From Chitinophagaceae bacterium PMP191F (GTDB taxonomy: Bacteria; Bacteroidota; Bacteroidia; Chitinophagales; Chitinophagaceae), in the NCBI GenBank assembly GCA_001302245.1, contig LGYU01000020.1, forward strand, positions 124,001 to 188,000: DNA of 64,000 nucleotides. The letters run 5' to 3'. A model generated the notes under the pieces. That model worked only from the letters and a program-made list of their open reading frames with translations, made no database searches and had not been told where the DNA came from. The translations under genes and the position numbers were made by a program. Of the stretch, positions 55,373 through 63,431 are shown one piece after another (within the stretch, counting starts at the first letter, position 1; each line of letters starts with the position of its first letter).

Positions 55373-57532
55373 CTACTGTTCTGCAGTGATCTCAAATACA
55401 TTACTTGTTGCGGGAACTATTTTCCCTGCTGCAAGATCCAGCCCAACTGTCATCAGGTACTGACCGGTAAACACTTTATCATGCGCGGCATTGACAGAAG
55501 ATGTTCCCGGAAAGAGGTTGATCTCTTTTACCCGGTACTTTTTCTGTGGGTCAAGCCCCTGTAACAATACTGGTGCAAATTTTTCCTTGTATCGCATATT
55601 CAGGATGTAGTTGAACAGGATCGTCTTGTTTTTAGTAGTGTCAACATACATCAATACTGCACGGTTTTCGTCATATGGAGAAATAAGCCTGTACAGGTCA
55701 CCCTGCCAGATAATGTTCTTTATCTTATTATAAGTAGCTACAGCATCTTTACTAAACTGCATTTCCGGTTCAGTAAAGCTGTTCACTTTAATATCGTAAC
55801 CCATTTTGTCCATCATGGCTACGTCAGTTCTGAACTTTAACGACTGTTTGCCCCAGCTTGTAATGTGTGCTGCGATTGTATTGGCCGGGAAGAAATTGGA
55901 ATAACCCCATTGAATGAATACGCGTTCCAGTCCATCTGTATTATCGCTGGGCCAGAACTCTGTAAAATATTTCAGTGCACCATAGTCTGTACGGCCACCA
56001 CCACCGGAACACAGCATAATGGGCAGGTGAGGATATTTTGCACGCAGTTTTTCCATTACTTTATAAAAGCCACGTGTATATTCAATGAACAGGTGCGATT
56101 GTTTGTCTTTGAGATAAGCAGAATAAGGATTGGTCATAGCGCGGTTGCAATCCCATTTAATATAGGCGATCCCCGGATTTTTTACCATCATGTCGTTGAC
56201 AATATCAAAAACGAAATCCTGTACTACCGGGTTGGTAAGATCCAGTACCAATTGATTACGCGCATAGCTTTCGGGTCTGTTGGGAAGTTTTAATATCCAG
56301 TCGGGATGCTTTTCATACAATTCGCTTTTGGGGTTCACCATTTCCGGTTCCAGCCAGATGCCAAACCTGATATTCTTTTTTTCTGCTTCTTTTACAAGAT
56401 AGCCGATGCCGTTGGGAAGTTTGCGTTTGTCTTCCTGCCAGTCGCCCAGTCCCTGTTTGTCATTGTCACGCGGATATTTGTTGCCAAACCATCCGTCGTC
56501 CAGCAGGAACATGTCGAGGCCAAGTCTGGAAGCACCATCAAACAGTTCCACCAGTTTTGTTTCATCAAATGCTGTGTGCGTGGCTTCCCAGTTGTTGAGC
56601 AATGTAAGCCGTGGTTGTGTGCCATCCAGCACAGCATAATTCCTGGCCCAGCGATGCAGGTTGCGGCTGGCCTGCCCTTTACCATTGCCGGAATAAGTAA
56701 AAATGAAAGCCGGTGTGTTGAATGACTGGTTGGGCTCCAGGTAATATTCACTGGCGTAAGGATTGATGCCTGAAATGATGCGTAACGTGTTGCGGTTATC
56801 TGTTTCAAACAGGAAACGGAAATTGCCTGTCCATGCCAGCGTGCCTGCAATCAGGTCTCCACTGGTTTCAGTAGCGGGTTGTCCCAGTGATAAAAAGAAA
56901 AATGGTGACTGGTAGAAATTGGTGCGGGAGCCCAGTTTGCTGTCAATGATCTTAATGCCGCTGGTAAGTTTACTTTCTTCCATGTTCACTTCTTTGGCCC
57001 AATCGCCATGAAATTGTGTAAGCCAGTAGCTGTCGGCATCTGCATGCAGCAATGAGGATGCAAAATGTGTTATGGGCACAGCTTTCTTTTCACGATGCCT
57101 GATCTCTGTCCATGTCTTGATAATATCTTCACGATAGTAAGCTGTAAAATGCAATGTTACTTCAACGGGATATACCGGATCTTTCAATACAATATCTGTA
57201 TTGGTGACATTGTTATCCTGTTGCGTAGTGTTGTGCGAAACGTATTGTAATTCCAGTGAGGGATTTCCGTCATTGTGCACCATACGGATAGCAGGTTCAA
57301 ACTGGTTGTCGGTGCCTGCTGTAAGCAATGCTTCACGGGAGCTTTTGATGGTTTTATACACACCGGCATCGTCCTGCTTTTTACCAAAATACAATTGGTA
57401 CAGGTGTTGGTTGCTGCCGGTGGCGTATACTAGGTTGGTGTGTTCGGTGGCAATAATGATGAAATTGCCGTTTTGTGCAATGATTACTGTACAGGAAATG
57501 AGAAAAGTAAAGGCAAGGCAAATGCGTTTCAT
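55373..57532 (-). CDS. GH36-family alpha-galactosidase
   Basis: 719 residues with a signal peptide (ends TVIIAQ). N-terminal beta-supersandwich, then the barrel: LDDGWFGNKYPRDNDKQGLGDW, FGIWLEPEMVNP, nucleophile D461 in YIKWDCNR and acid/base D530 in FWPSDNTDG. C-terminal beta domain closes it. Removes terminal alpha-galactose (retaining). It is the first minus-strand gene after the AraC terminator and precedes the SMP-30 and GH3 genes, so these three may form an operon. It suggests alpha-galactosyl side groups in the target glycan. Confidence 0.93.
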   Translation of the reverse strand: MKRICLAFTFLISCTVIIAQNGNFIIIATEHTNLVYATGSNQHLYQLYFGKKQDDAGVYKTIKSSREALLTAGTDNQFEPAIRMVHNDGNPSLELQYVSHNTTQQDNNVTNTDIVLKDPVYPVEVTLHFTAYYREDIIKTWTEIRHREKKAVPITHFASSLLHADADSYWLTQFHGDWAKEVNMEESKLTSGIKIIDSKLGSRTNFYQSPFFFLSLGQPATETSGDLIAGTLAWTGNFRFLFETDNRNTLRIISGINPYASEYYLEPNQSFNTPAFIFTYSGNGKGQASRNLHRWARNYAVLDGTQPRLTLLNNWEATHTAFDETKLVELFDGASRLGLDMFLLDDGWFGNKYPRDNDKQGLGDWQEDKRKLPNGIGYLVKEAEKKNIRFGIWLEPEMVNPKSELYEKHPDWILKLPNRPESYARNQLVLDLTNPVVQDFVFDIVNDMMVKNPGIAYIKWDCNRAMTNPYSAYLKDKQSHLFIEYTRGFYKVMEKLRAKYPHLPIMLCSGGGGRTDYGALKYFTEFWPSDNTDGLERVFIQWGYSNFFPANTIAAHITSWGKQSLKFRTDVAMMDKMGYDIKVNSFTEPEMQFSKDAVATYNKIKNIIWQGDLYRLISPYDENRAVLMYVDTTKNKTILFNYILNMRYKEKFAPVLLQGLDPQKKYRVKEINLFPGTSSVNAAHDKVFTGQYLMTVGLDLAAGKIVPATSNVFEITAEQ

Positions 57533-57557
57533 GAATAATGTGGTGAGCTTGGTTTAT

Positions 57558-57595
57558 GAAAAGAAAAGCCCGGGTGATGGTATGTTTCCCGGGCT
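57558..57595 (-). terminator. Terminator of the AraC gene (minus strand)
   Basis: 8-bp GC-rich stem AGCCCGGG/CCCGGGCT with a TTTTCTTTT tail on the minus strand. Confidence 0.78.
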
Positions 57596-57610
57596 GTATG
57601 ATAATATGAA

Positions 57611-58480
57611 TTATGCCGCGATAAACTCTTTCTGATAATTGAGCGGGCTTTTACCCGTGATCAGCTTAAAGTATTTGTGAAAGCTGGTAAAATTGTTAAA
57701 GCCGCTTTCATAACACAACTGTTTTATACTGAGGTTATTTTCGATCAGTAGTTTACAGGCATGACCTACCCGTATTTCAATCAGGAATTGTGAATAGGTT
57801 TTGCGTGTGCGCGATTTGAAATAGCGGCAGAAAGAGTTAGGACTGATGTTGGCCACTGAAGCGATCTCTTCCAACTGGATGTTGCGCTTGAAGTTTTTAA
57901 GACTGTATTCGTAAATGGCATTGATACGGTCTTTCTCTGCTTCCATCATATCGTATTTAAAACCGATGGAACTCAGTGTGGTCAGTTGTTTGCAATTGGC
58001 AATCGTAGTCAGTGCATCCATCAGCAGAATAATACGCTGGGTACCGTCGGCATGCAGCAGCGCTTCCAGTATTTCGGCCACATGCTGGCGCGTAGTGCCG
58101 GTGATCTGCAAACCGCGTCTGGCCTTATCCAGCATAGTCCGCAGGTTCACGTTTTCGGGCAGTTGTAAAAACTGCTGTCCCCAGAAATCTTCACAGAAGT
58201 GTGCCACCCTGATGTCGGCAGCAGTAGCGGTAGTTTCTTCAAAAAAGAGATCGTCAAATCTCCAGTAGTGTGGCAGGTTGGCTCCTACCATTACTACATC
58301 ACCTGGCTTGAATCGTTGAATGCTGTCTCCAATGAACTGTGTTCCTTCCCCGTTTTTGAAATGGATCAGCTCCACTTCAGGGTGATAGTGCCAGCGGTTA
58401 TTGATGTATGGTACTACATCCTGCCGCACACTAAAGGAGTGCCTTGGTTCTCTGGAGACCTTTAGCAATTGAGGTCTCAT
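57611..58480 (-). CDS. AraC-family transcriptional regulator, probable control of fucose genes
   Basis: 289 residues. An N-terminal cupin-like sensor domain (WHYHPEVELIHFKNGEGTQFIGD, PGDVVMVGANLPHYW) occupies roughly residues 20-95. Two helix-turn-helix motifs fill residues 185-285 with the family ending GFNNFTSFHKYFKLITGKSPLNYQKEF. Such proteins bind sugars and activate catabolic promoters. It is divergent from the fucose permease operon and has a clear terminator downstream, so it is the likely local regulator. The inducer is not determined. The shared GTTGAATAA motif is a plausible binding site for it. Confidence 0.88.
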   Translation of the reverse strand: MRPQLLKVSREPRHSFSVRQDVVPYINNRWHYHPEVELIHFKNGEGTQFIGDSIQRFKPGDVVMVGANLPHYWRFDDLFFEETTATAADIRVAHFCEDFWGQQFLQLPENVNLRTMLDKARRGLQITGTTRQHVAEILEALLHADGTQRIILLMDALTTIANCKQLTTLSSIGFKYDMMEAEKDRINAIYEYSLKNFKRNIQLEEIASVANISPNSFCRYFKSRTRKTYSQFLIEIRVGHACKLLIENNLSIKQLCYESGFNNFTSFHKYFKLITGKSPLNYQKEFIAA

Positions 58481-58524
58481 TAAGCTTTATTTACTTAAAA
58501 AGAGAAATAACAATGGTTTCTATG

Positions 58525-58554
58525 CCAATTTAGCTTATTTAATTGTTTGACAAA
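58525..58554 (-). promoter_or_regulatory. Possible AraC promoter (minus strand)
   Basis: On the minus strand TTTG at 58554-58551, 18 nt spacer, TAAATTGG at 58532-58525 (one mismatch to TAnnTTTG), about 45 bp before the AraC ATG. Confidence 0.35.
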
Positions 58555-58560
58555 GGATAT

Positions 58561-58580
58561 TTTACGCATACGTTTTCGTA
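58561..58580. promoter_or_regulatory. LacI-type operator candidate in the AraC/FucP region
   Basis: Minus strand TACGAAAACGTATGCGTAAA, also an inverted repeat TTACG-N10-CGTAA on the plus strand. Matches the site before GH2 (14049-14068) at 15 of 20 positions. Confidence 0.45.
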
Positions 58581-58671
58581 ACAAATATTTGACTATTAAT
58601 GATTTAATGTAAAATGGTCCGGAAAAAGGCACTAAACTACAAGGTTTTAGCCTTGGAAACTAGTACAGCCC

Positions 58672-58693
58672 ATGCCAAAATTGTTGAATAATA
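58672..58693. promoter_or_regulatory. Shared promoter motif before FucP
   Basis: ATGCCAAAATTGTTGAATAA then TA. Same motif as 46583-46607 (18 of 20) and 30911-30930. Confidence 0.6.
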
Positions 58694-58907
58694 GGACAAT
58701 ATGCTCTTATCAGCACACGCACATAAGTTTTTTATTTGTTACCGGTTTGATTAGTTTGCTGCCTCTGAAGTCATTTACTGTCAACTGCTTAGATTAATTC
58801 AACCAGTAACGGAATTTCTCCGGCAGATAAGCAGTTTACAAATGATCATTCAGCACAATTAACATCCAGGTCTTATTTTTCTGATTGCTTATAAGAACGA
58901 CGCCATT

Positions 58908-60185
58908 ATGAATAAACAACCAAAATACCTGTTGCCCATTATCCTGGTAACATCGCTGTTTTTTTTATGGGGATTTGCCCATAACCTGAATCCGATCCTG
59001 ATACCACATCTGAAAAAAGCCTGTCAGTTAAATGACATGGAATCTGCATTTATTGATTCCGCTTTTTTTATTGCTTATTTCCTGGTGGCCATACCTGCGG
59101 GGCTGTTTATGAAAAAGCGTGGATATAAAGCAGGTATCTGCCTGGGATTGTTGCTGTTTGCGGCGGGTGCCTTTTTGTTTTATCCGGCTGCTGTTACAAG
59201 ACAATTCATCTTTTTCCTGTTTGCATTGTTTGTAATTGCCAGTGGGCTCACTTTTCTGGAAACGGCAGCCAATCCTTATATGAACTCACTGGGTGATCCT
59301 GCCAAAGCAACTACACGATTGAATTTTGCCCAGTCTTTCAATGGGCTTGCCGCAACACTGGCACCATTGATCGGCGGTCATTTTATATTGTCTGGTAAAA
59401 CATTGACGGCTGCTGAAAAAGCAGCTATGACACCGGAACAGTTGAATGATTACCTGACTAAAGAAGCGAGTGCAGTACAATTGCCTTATATCATTATAGG
59501 CATTGTAGTATTCCTGGTGGCAGTATTGATATGGCGTACTGCATTGCCGGAAATAAAAGATCCTGCTGATAGTGAGCATACCGGTAGCGAAAATCAGAAA
59601 GCCAGTATCTGGAAAGAGAAAAAATTAATGTCGGGTGTGATAGCGCAGTTCTTCTATGTGGGTGCGCAGGTATGTGTAGGAAGTTTCTTTATCCGCTATG
59701 CAGGGAATGTGGCAGGGATGAATGAAAAAGTTGCTGCCAATTATCTCTCCGGTGCGTTACTTGGGTTTATGATCGGTCGCTTTATCGGTACATTCCTGAT
59801 GCGTTATATAGCGGCTGCAAGATTATTACTGATCTATAGTATTATTAATATACTGCTGTTGCTGGTGGTGAGTTTGTACGGAAGCATGCTGGGTATCTAT
59901 GCATTGGTAGGTGTGCAGTTCTTTATGTCCATTATGTTCCCGACCATTTTCTCACTAAGCATCGACGGCTTGGGCAGCAGAACCAAAGAAGGTGCATCTC
60001 TGGTTATTATGGCCATTGTAGGAGGAGCCCTGTTGCCATTGCTGATGGGGCGTGTTTCTGATATGTCTAACATCAGGCTGGCCTATACAGTTCCACTGGC
60101 ATGTTTTATAGTGATCTCCATATTTGCTGCAAGACAAAAAAGTACGGTGGCAGCACCGGGAGAGAAGGTGGCGCTTGCACACTAG
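58908..60185 (+). CDS. fucP: FucP-family sugar:H+ symporter, probable L-fucose permease
   Basis: 425-residue inner-membrane protein with about 12 hydrophobic segments. The N-terminal FFLWGFAHNLNPILIPHLKK and the FLETAANPYMNSLGDPAKATTRLNFAQSFNGLA stretch (Glu, Asn, Gln) are the FucP/GluP family core. It imports L-fucose or a related hexose by proton symport. Its position at the head of a mutarotase-dehydratase-SDR-FAH operon favours fucose. The upstream region carries the regulatory motif shared with depolymerase promoters, which couples uptake to breakdown. Confidence 0.92.
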   Translation: MNKQPKYLLPIILVTSLFFLWGFAHNLNPILIPHLKKACQLNDMESAFIDSAFFIAYFLVAIPAGLFMKKRGYKAGICLGLLLFAAGAFLFYPAAVTRQFIFFLFALFVIASGLTFLETAANPYMNSLGDPAKATTRLNFAQSFNGLAATLAPLIGGHFILSGKTLTAAEKAAMTPEQLNDYLTKEASAVQLPYIIIGIVVFLVAVLIWRTALPEIKDPADSEHTGSENQKASIWKEKKLMSGVIAQFFYVGAQVCVGSFFIRYAGNVAGMNEKVAANYLSGALLGFMIGRFIGTFLMRYIAAARLLLIYSIINILLLLVVSLYGSMLGIYALVGVQFFMSIMFPTIFSLSIDGLGSRTKEGASLVIMAIVGGALLPLLMGRVSDMSNIRLAYTVPLACFIVISIFAARQKSTVAAPGEKVALAH

Positions 60186-60195
60186 TACAATGTGC

Positions 60196-60255
60196 AAATT
60201 TGAAAATGTGTGGATATGCAGAAGGATAGTCCGGAAGTTGGAAAGCCCGGAAGAA
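60196..60255. repeat. Intergenic word repeat
   Basis: ATTTGAAAATGTG word followed by AGTCCGGAAG and CCCGGAAGAA, the same vocabulary as 42930 and 48250. Lies between FucP and the mutarotase. Confidence 0.5.
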
Positions 60256-60361
60256 ATGCCATAGTGGAGTGAGAAGTTGAAAAGTTAATAAGGATATGCA
60301 TAGTCCTGGTGCTATCTGATCTCAGAACTCATGAATTTCAGAGACTGCAAAAAAGCAAAAA

Positions 60362-60694
60362 ATGCAACGATATTGTCTTGCGCTCGATTTGAAAGATGAT
60401 CCTGCCCTGATCGGGGAATATGAAATGTATCACCGGGCTGTATGGCCCGAAATACAGGCCTCCATTACTACTGCCGGCATTACGGCTATGGAAATTTATC
60501 GTGCCGGTAACAGGTTATTTATGATCATGGAAGTAAATGAACAATTCAGTTTTGAAAAGAAAGCTGCTGCGGATGCAGGAAATGCAAAAGTGCAGGAGTG
60601 GGAAGAACTGATGTGGAAATACCAGCAGGCATTGCCGTTTGCCCGGCCTGGTGAAAAATGGATATTGATGGATAAAATATTTCAACTGACATAA
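60362..60694 (+). CDS. RhaM-family sugar mutarotase, probable L-fucose mutarotase
   Basis: 110 residues, cytoplasmic. The dimeric alpha/beta RhaM fold is marked by YEMYHRAVWPEI with its conserved His, AGITAMEIYRAGNRLFMIMEV and the PGEKWILMDKIF ending. Family members interconvert the anomers of L-rhamnose and related deoxyhexoses. In this operon, after a FucP-type permease, L-fucose is the more likely substrate. The start is the first ATG after an A-rich tract, 12 bp from the next gene. Confidence 0.82.
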   Translation: MQRYCLALDLKDDPALIGEYEMYHRAVWPEIQASITTAGITAMEIYRAGNRLFMIMEVNEQFSFEKKAAADAGNAKVQEWEELMWKYQQALPFARPGEKWILMDKIFQLT

Positions 60695-60706
60695 TGATGA
60701 TATGAT

Positions 60707-62356
60707 ATGGCTGAAGTCCGTGAACCGTTTATAAAGATACACCCCGCCGATAATGTACTGGTAGCGTTAAAAGATCTCCCTTCCGGCACCAGGGTGCAGA
60801 CAGAGCAGCAGGTTTTTGTATTGCCACAGGATGTAGCTGCCAAACATAAGTTTTTCGTAAATCCTATGAAAGCAGGTGATGAAGTGAAAATGTATGGTGT
60901 GCTGGTGGGAAAAGTACAGGCAGATATCAAACCTGGTACCCTGATGACCACTTCCAATACCAAGCATGCAGCAGGTGCGTATGCCTTCAGGGGTAAACAA
61001 TATGAATGGCATGCACCCGATGTTTCCAGGTTTTCCGGAAAAACATTTATGGGATACCATCGTAAAGATGGCCGTGTGGGAACTGCTAATTACTGGTTGT
61101 TCATACCCATGGTATTTTGTGAGAACAGGAACCTGGATGTTATTAAAGAAGCGCTGTGGCAGGAACTGGGATATGCTGTAACAGATAAATACAAGCAATT
61201 TACGCATGCCTTGTTTGAGGCATATAAAGCGGGAAAAGATATTCATTCCATTGATCTGAATCCTGCTGTTGATCATAACGGGCAGCGGTTCTTTAAGAAT
61301 GTAGATGGTATCAAGTTCCTGAATCATACAGGAGGTTGCGGCGGAACGCGACAGGATGCTGCTACGTTGAGCGCATTGCTGGCCGCCTATGCAGATCACC
61401 CCAATGTGGGCGGTGTAACAGTACTGAGCCTGGGATGTCAGCACCTGCAGGTGCAGGATTTTATGCAGCATTTACAGGAACGTAATCCTTCGTTTGACAA
61501 ACCTTTGTTTGTGTTTGAACAACAGCAAATGAAGAGTGAAGAGCAACTGGTAACAGAAGCTATCCGCAGAACATTTACGGGGTTGGTACATATCAATAAA
61601 GAAGAAAGAAAACCGGCTCCATTGAGCAGCCTGTGTATCGGGGTGAAATGTGGTGGCAGTGACGGTTTCAGTGGTATATCGGCCAATCCTGCGGTAGGTT
61701 ATACATCAGATCTGCTGGTGGCACTGGGCGGTAAAGTATTGCTGGCAGAATTTCCGGAGTTGTGTGGCGCTGAGCAGGAATTGATTGATCGCTGTATATC
61801 ACAGGATGCTGCTGAAAAGTTCATTGACCTGATGCAGGCCTATAATAAACAGGCTGAACAGGTAGGGTCAGGTTTTCACATGAATCCTTCTCCGGGTAAT
61901 ATTAAAGATGGTTTGATAACGGATGCTATCAAATCAACAGGTGCGGCGCGTAAAGGTGGAACATCACCTGTAGTGTCGGTACTGGATTATACAGAGCCTG
62001 CTGTGCAGCCGGGACTTAGCCTGGTATGCACTCCCGGTAATGATGTAGAGGCTACTACGGGCAAAGCAGCTTCCGGCGCCACGCTTATTTTATTTACCAC
62101 TGGTCTTGGTACGCCAACAGGCAATCCTGTAGCACCTACTATAAAGATTGCCACCAATACAGGACTGGCCAAACGGATGCAGGATATTATTGATATAGAT
62201 ACAGGTGGTATTATTACCGGTGAAAAAACGATTGAGAAAATGGGAGAAGAAATTCTCGATTTTTGTATCAGGGCTGCCAGCGGAGAAGTAATTCCAAAAG
62301 CAGTATTGCTGGGACAGGATGATTTTATACCGTGGAAACGGGGAGTGTCGCTGTAA
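60707..62356 (+). CDS. UxaA (altronate dehydratase)-family protein, probable L-fuconate dehydratase
   Basis: 549 residues with the two-part UxaA architecture. The N-terminal SAF-like domain (about 5-90; IHPADNVLVALKDLPSGT) is followed by the catalytic region with HTGGCGGTRQDAATLSALL, GCQHLQVQDF, GVKCGGSDGFSGISANPAVGY and LAEFPELCGAEQEL, whose Cys residues bind iron. Canonical UxaA dehydrates altronate. Here, between a fucose permease/mutarotase and SDR/FAH genes, dehydration of L-fuconate to 2-keto-3-deoxy-L-fuconate is the better reading. The enzyme known from Xanthomonas is an unrelated enolase-type protein, so this would be an analogue. Confidence 0.85.
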   Translation: MAEVREPFIKIHPADNVLVALKDLPSGTRVQTEQQVFVLPQDVAAKHKFFVNPMKAGDEVKMYGVLVGKVQADIKPGTLMTTSNTKHAAGAYAFRGKQYEWHAPDVSRFSGKTFMGYHRKDGRVGTANYWLFIPMVFCENRNLDVIKEALWQELGYAVTDKYKQFTHALFEAYKAGKDIHSIDLNPAVDHNGQRFFKNVDGIKFLNHTGGCGGTRQDAATLSALLAAYADHPNVGGVTVLSLGCQHLQVQDFMQHLQERNPSFDKPLFVFEQQQMKSEEQLVTEAIRRTFTGLVHINKEERKPAPLSSLCIGVKCGGSDGFSGISANPAVGYTSDLLVALGGKVLLAEFPELCGAEQELIDRCISQDAAEKFIDLMQAYNKQAEQVGSGFHMNPSPGNIKDGLITDAIKSTGAARKGGTSPVVSVLDYTEPAVQPGLSLVCTPGNDVEATTGKAASGATLILFTTGLGTPTGNPVAPTIKIATNTGLAKRMQDIIDIDTGGIITGEKTIEKMGEEILDFCIRAASGEVIPKAVLLGQDDFIPWKRGVSL

Positions 62357-62417
62357 TGCCGGGTTTAAGGTTTAAAGTTCTTCTGTTTTAGTTTTCTCTT
62401 ATAAATGTTGAATCAAT

Positions 62418-62509
62418 ATCGTTAGTTAAGAGCTTTGATCCCGGCAGGTGTCCACACTCGTCGGGGATCCGTGCCGTGGCTGGTGCCTCACCGGTCACTA
62501 ACTAAACGA
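62418..62509. repeat. Structured multi-hairpin element between dehydratase and SDR
   Basis: About 92 bp with imperfect terminal inverted repeats (CGTTAGTTA at the left, TAACTAAACG at the right). Internal structure includes GATCCC/GGGATC (62437-62442 with 64-69), GTGT-CC-ACAC (62448-62457) and GGTG-CCT-CACC (62482-62492). Suggests a MITE/REP-like element or structured RNA inside the fucose operon. Confidence 0.55.
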
Positions 62510-62614
62510 CATTAAATGTGGAATAATAAAAAGTTATCGAAGAGCGGAACCCGAAACATCAAACTTTAAACCCGTAACTGAGAAAATAAAAGAAACATAC
62601 TTAAACAGGAACTT

Positions 62615-63379
62615 ATGTTCAGACTAGACAATAAAATAGCAGCAGTAACAGGCGGTGGCAGTGGCATTGGCAGATCGGTATGTAAAGTGCTGGCACAACA
62701 GGGGGCAATAGTACATGTGGTAGATGTGTCGGAGGTAAATGCAAAACAAACGCTGGAAGAAATTGCTGCGGCAGGCGGTAAAGGCGCTGCACATGCCTGC
62801 AACGTGAGTAACCAGCAGCAGGTGCTGGAAGTTTTTAAAAACATTGGCAGGGTTGATATACTGGTCAATAATGCAGGTATTGCACATGTAGGGAATGTAG
62901 AAAAAACATCAGAGGCCGATTTTCAGAAAGTGTTTGATGTAAATGTAAAAGGCGTATACAATTGTTTATATGCAGTAATACCGGTGATGAAACAACATGG
63001 AGGCGGGGTGATCACCAACCTGGCGTCTATTGCAGCTCATGTAGGTCTGACTGACCGTTTTGCATACAGCATGAGCAAAGGAGCAGTACATGCCATTACC
63101 TTGTCTGTAGCCCGAGATTATATTCATGACAACATCCGTTGCAACAGTATTTCGCCTGCGCGGGTACATACGCCTTTTGTGGATGGCTTTATTGCCAAAA
63201 ATTATCCGGGCAGGGAAAAAGAAATGTTTGAAAAATTATCGGCCTCGCAGCCTATCGGCCGTATGGGAACTACTGATGAAATTGCCCAACTCATCCTATA
63301 TTTATCTTCAGATGAGGCCTCTTTCATTACCGGCAGTGATTATGCTATTGATGGAGGATTTATTACGTTAAATAATTGA
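62615..63379 (+). CDS. SDR-family dehydrogenase, probable 2-keto-3-deoxy-L-fuconate dehydrogenase
   Basis: 254-residue classical SDR. NAD-binding TGGGSGIGRS at the N-terminus, NNAG in the middle, catalytic Tyr151 and Lys155 (YSMSK) after a conserved Ser, and ITGSDYAIDGG at the end. In the non-phosphorylative fucose pathway an SDR oxidises 2-keto-3-deoxy-L-fuconate to the 2,4-diketo acid. The FAH-family gene that would cleave that product starts 52 bp downstream, which supports the assignment. An L-fucose dehydrogenase role is the other option. The upstream gap contains a structured element. Confidence 0.83.
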   Translation: MFRLDNKIAAVTGGGSGIGRSVCKVLAQQGAIVHVVDVSEVNAKQTLEEIAAAGGKGAAHACNVSNQQQVLEVFKNIGRVDILVNNAGIAHVGNVEKTSEADFQKVFDVNVKGVYNCLYAVIPVMKQHGGGVITNLASIAAHVGLTDRFAYSMSKGAVHAITLSVARDYIHDNIRCNSISPARVHTPFVDGFIAKNYPGREKEMFEKLSASQPIGRMGTTDEIAQLILYLSSDEASFITGSDYAIDGGFITLNN

Positions 63380-63431
63380 TTGAATATAGTCCGCTGCATA
63401 GAACAGATGCGGCTGGAATAAAAAAGAAAGT

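Larger units (their letters stand above)
58481..58907. other. 427-bp divergent regulatory region between AraC and FucP
   Basis: No gene. Contains a possible AraC promoter (58525-58554), a LacI-type operator candidate (58561-58580), the shared GTTGAATAA motif (58672-58693) and then about 215 bp of leader before FucP. Confidence 0.65.

Noticed and set aside
60767-61471. 234-codon minus-strand frame inside the UxaA-family gene
   Set aside because: Antisense to a gene with clear conserved motifs. No recognisable protein features.
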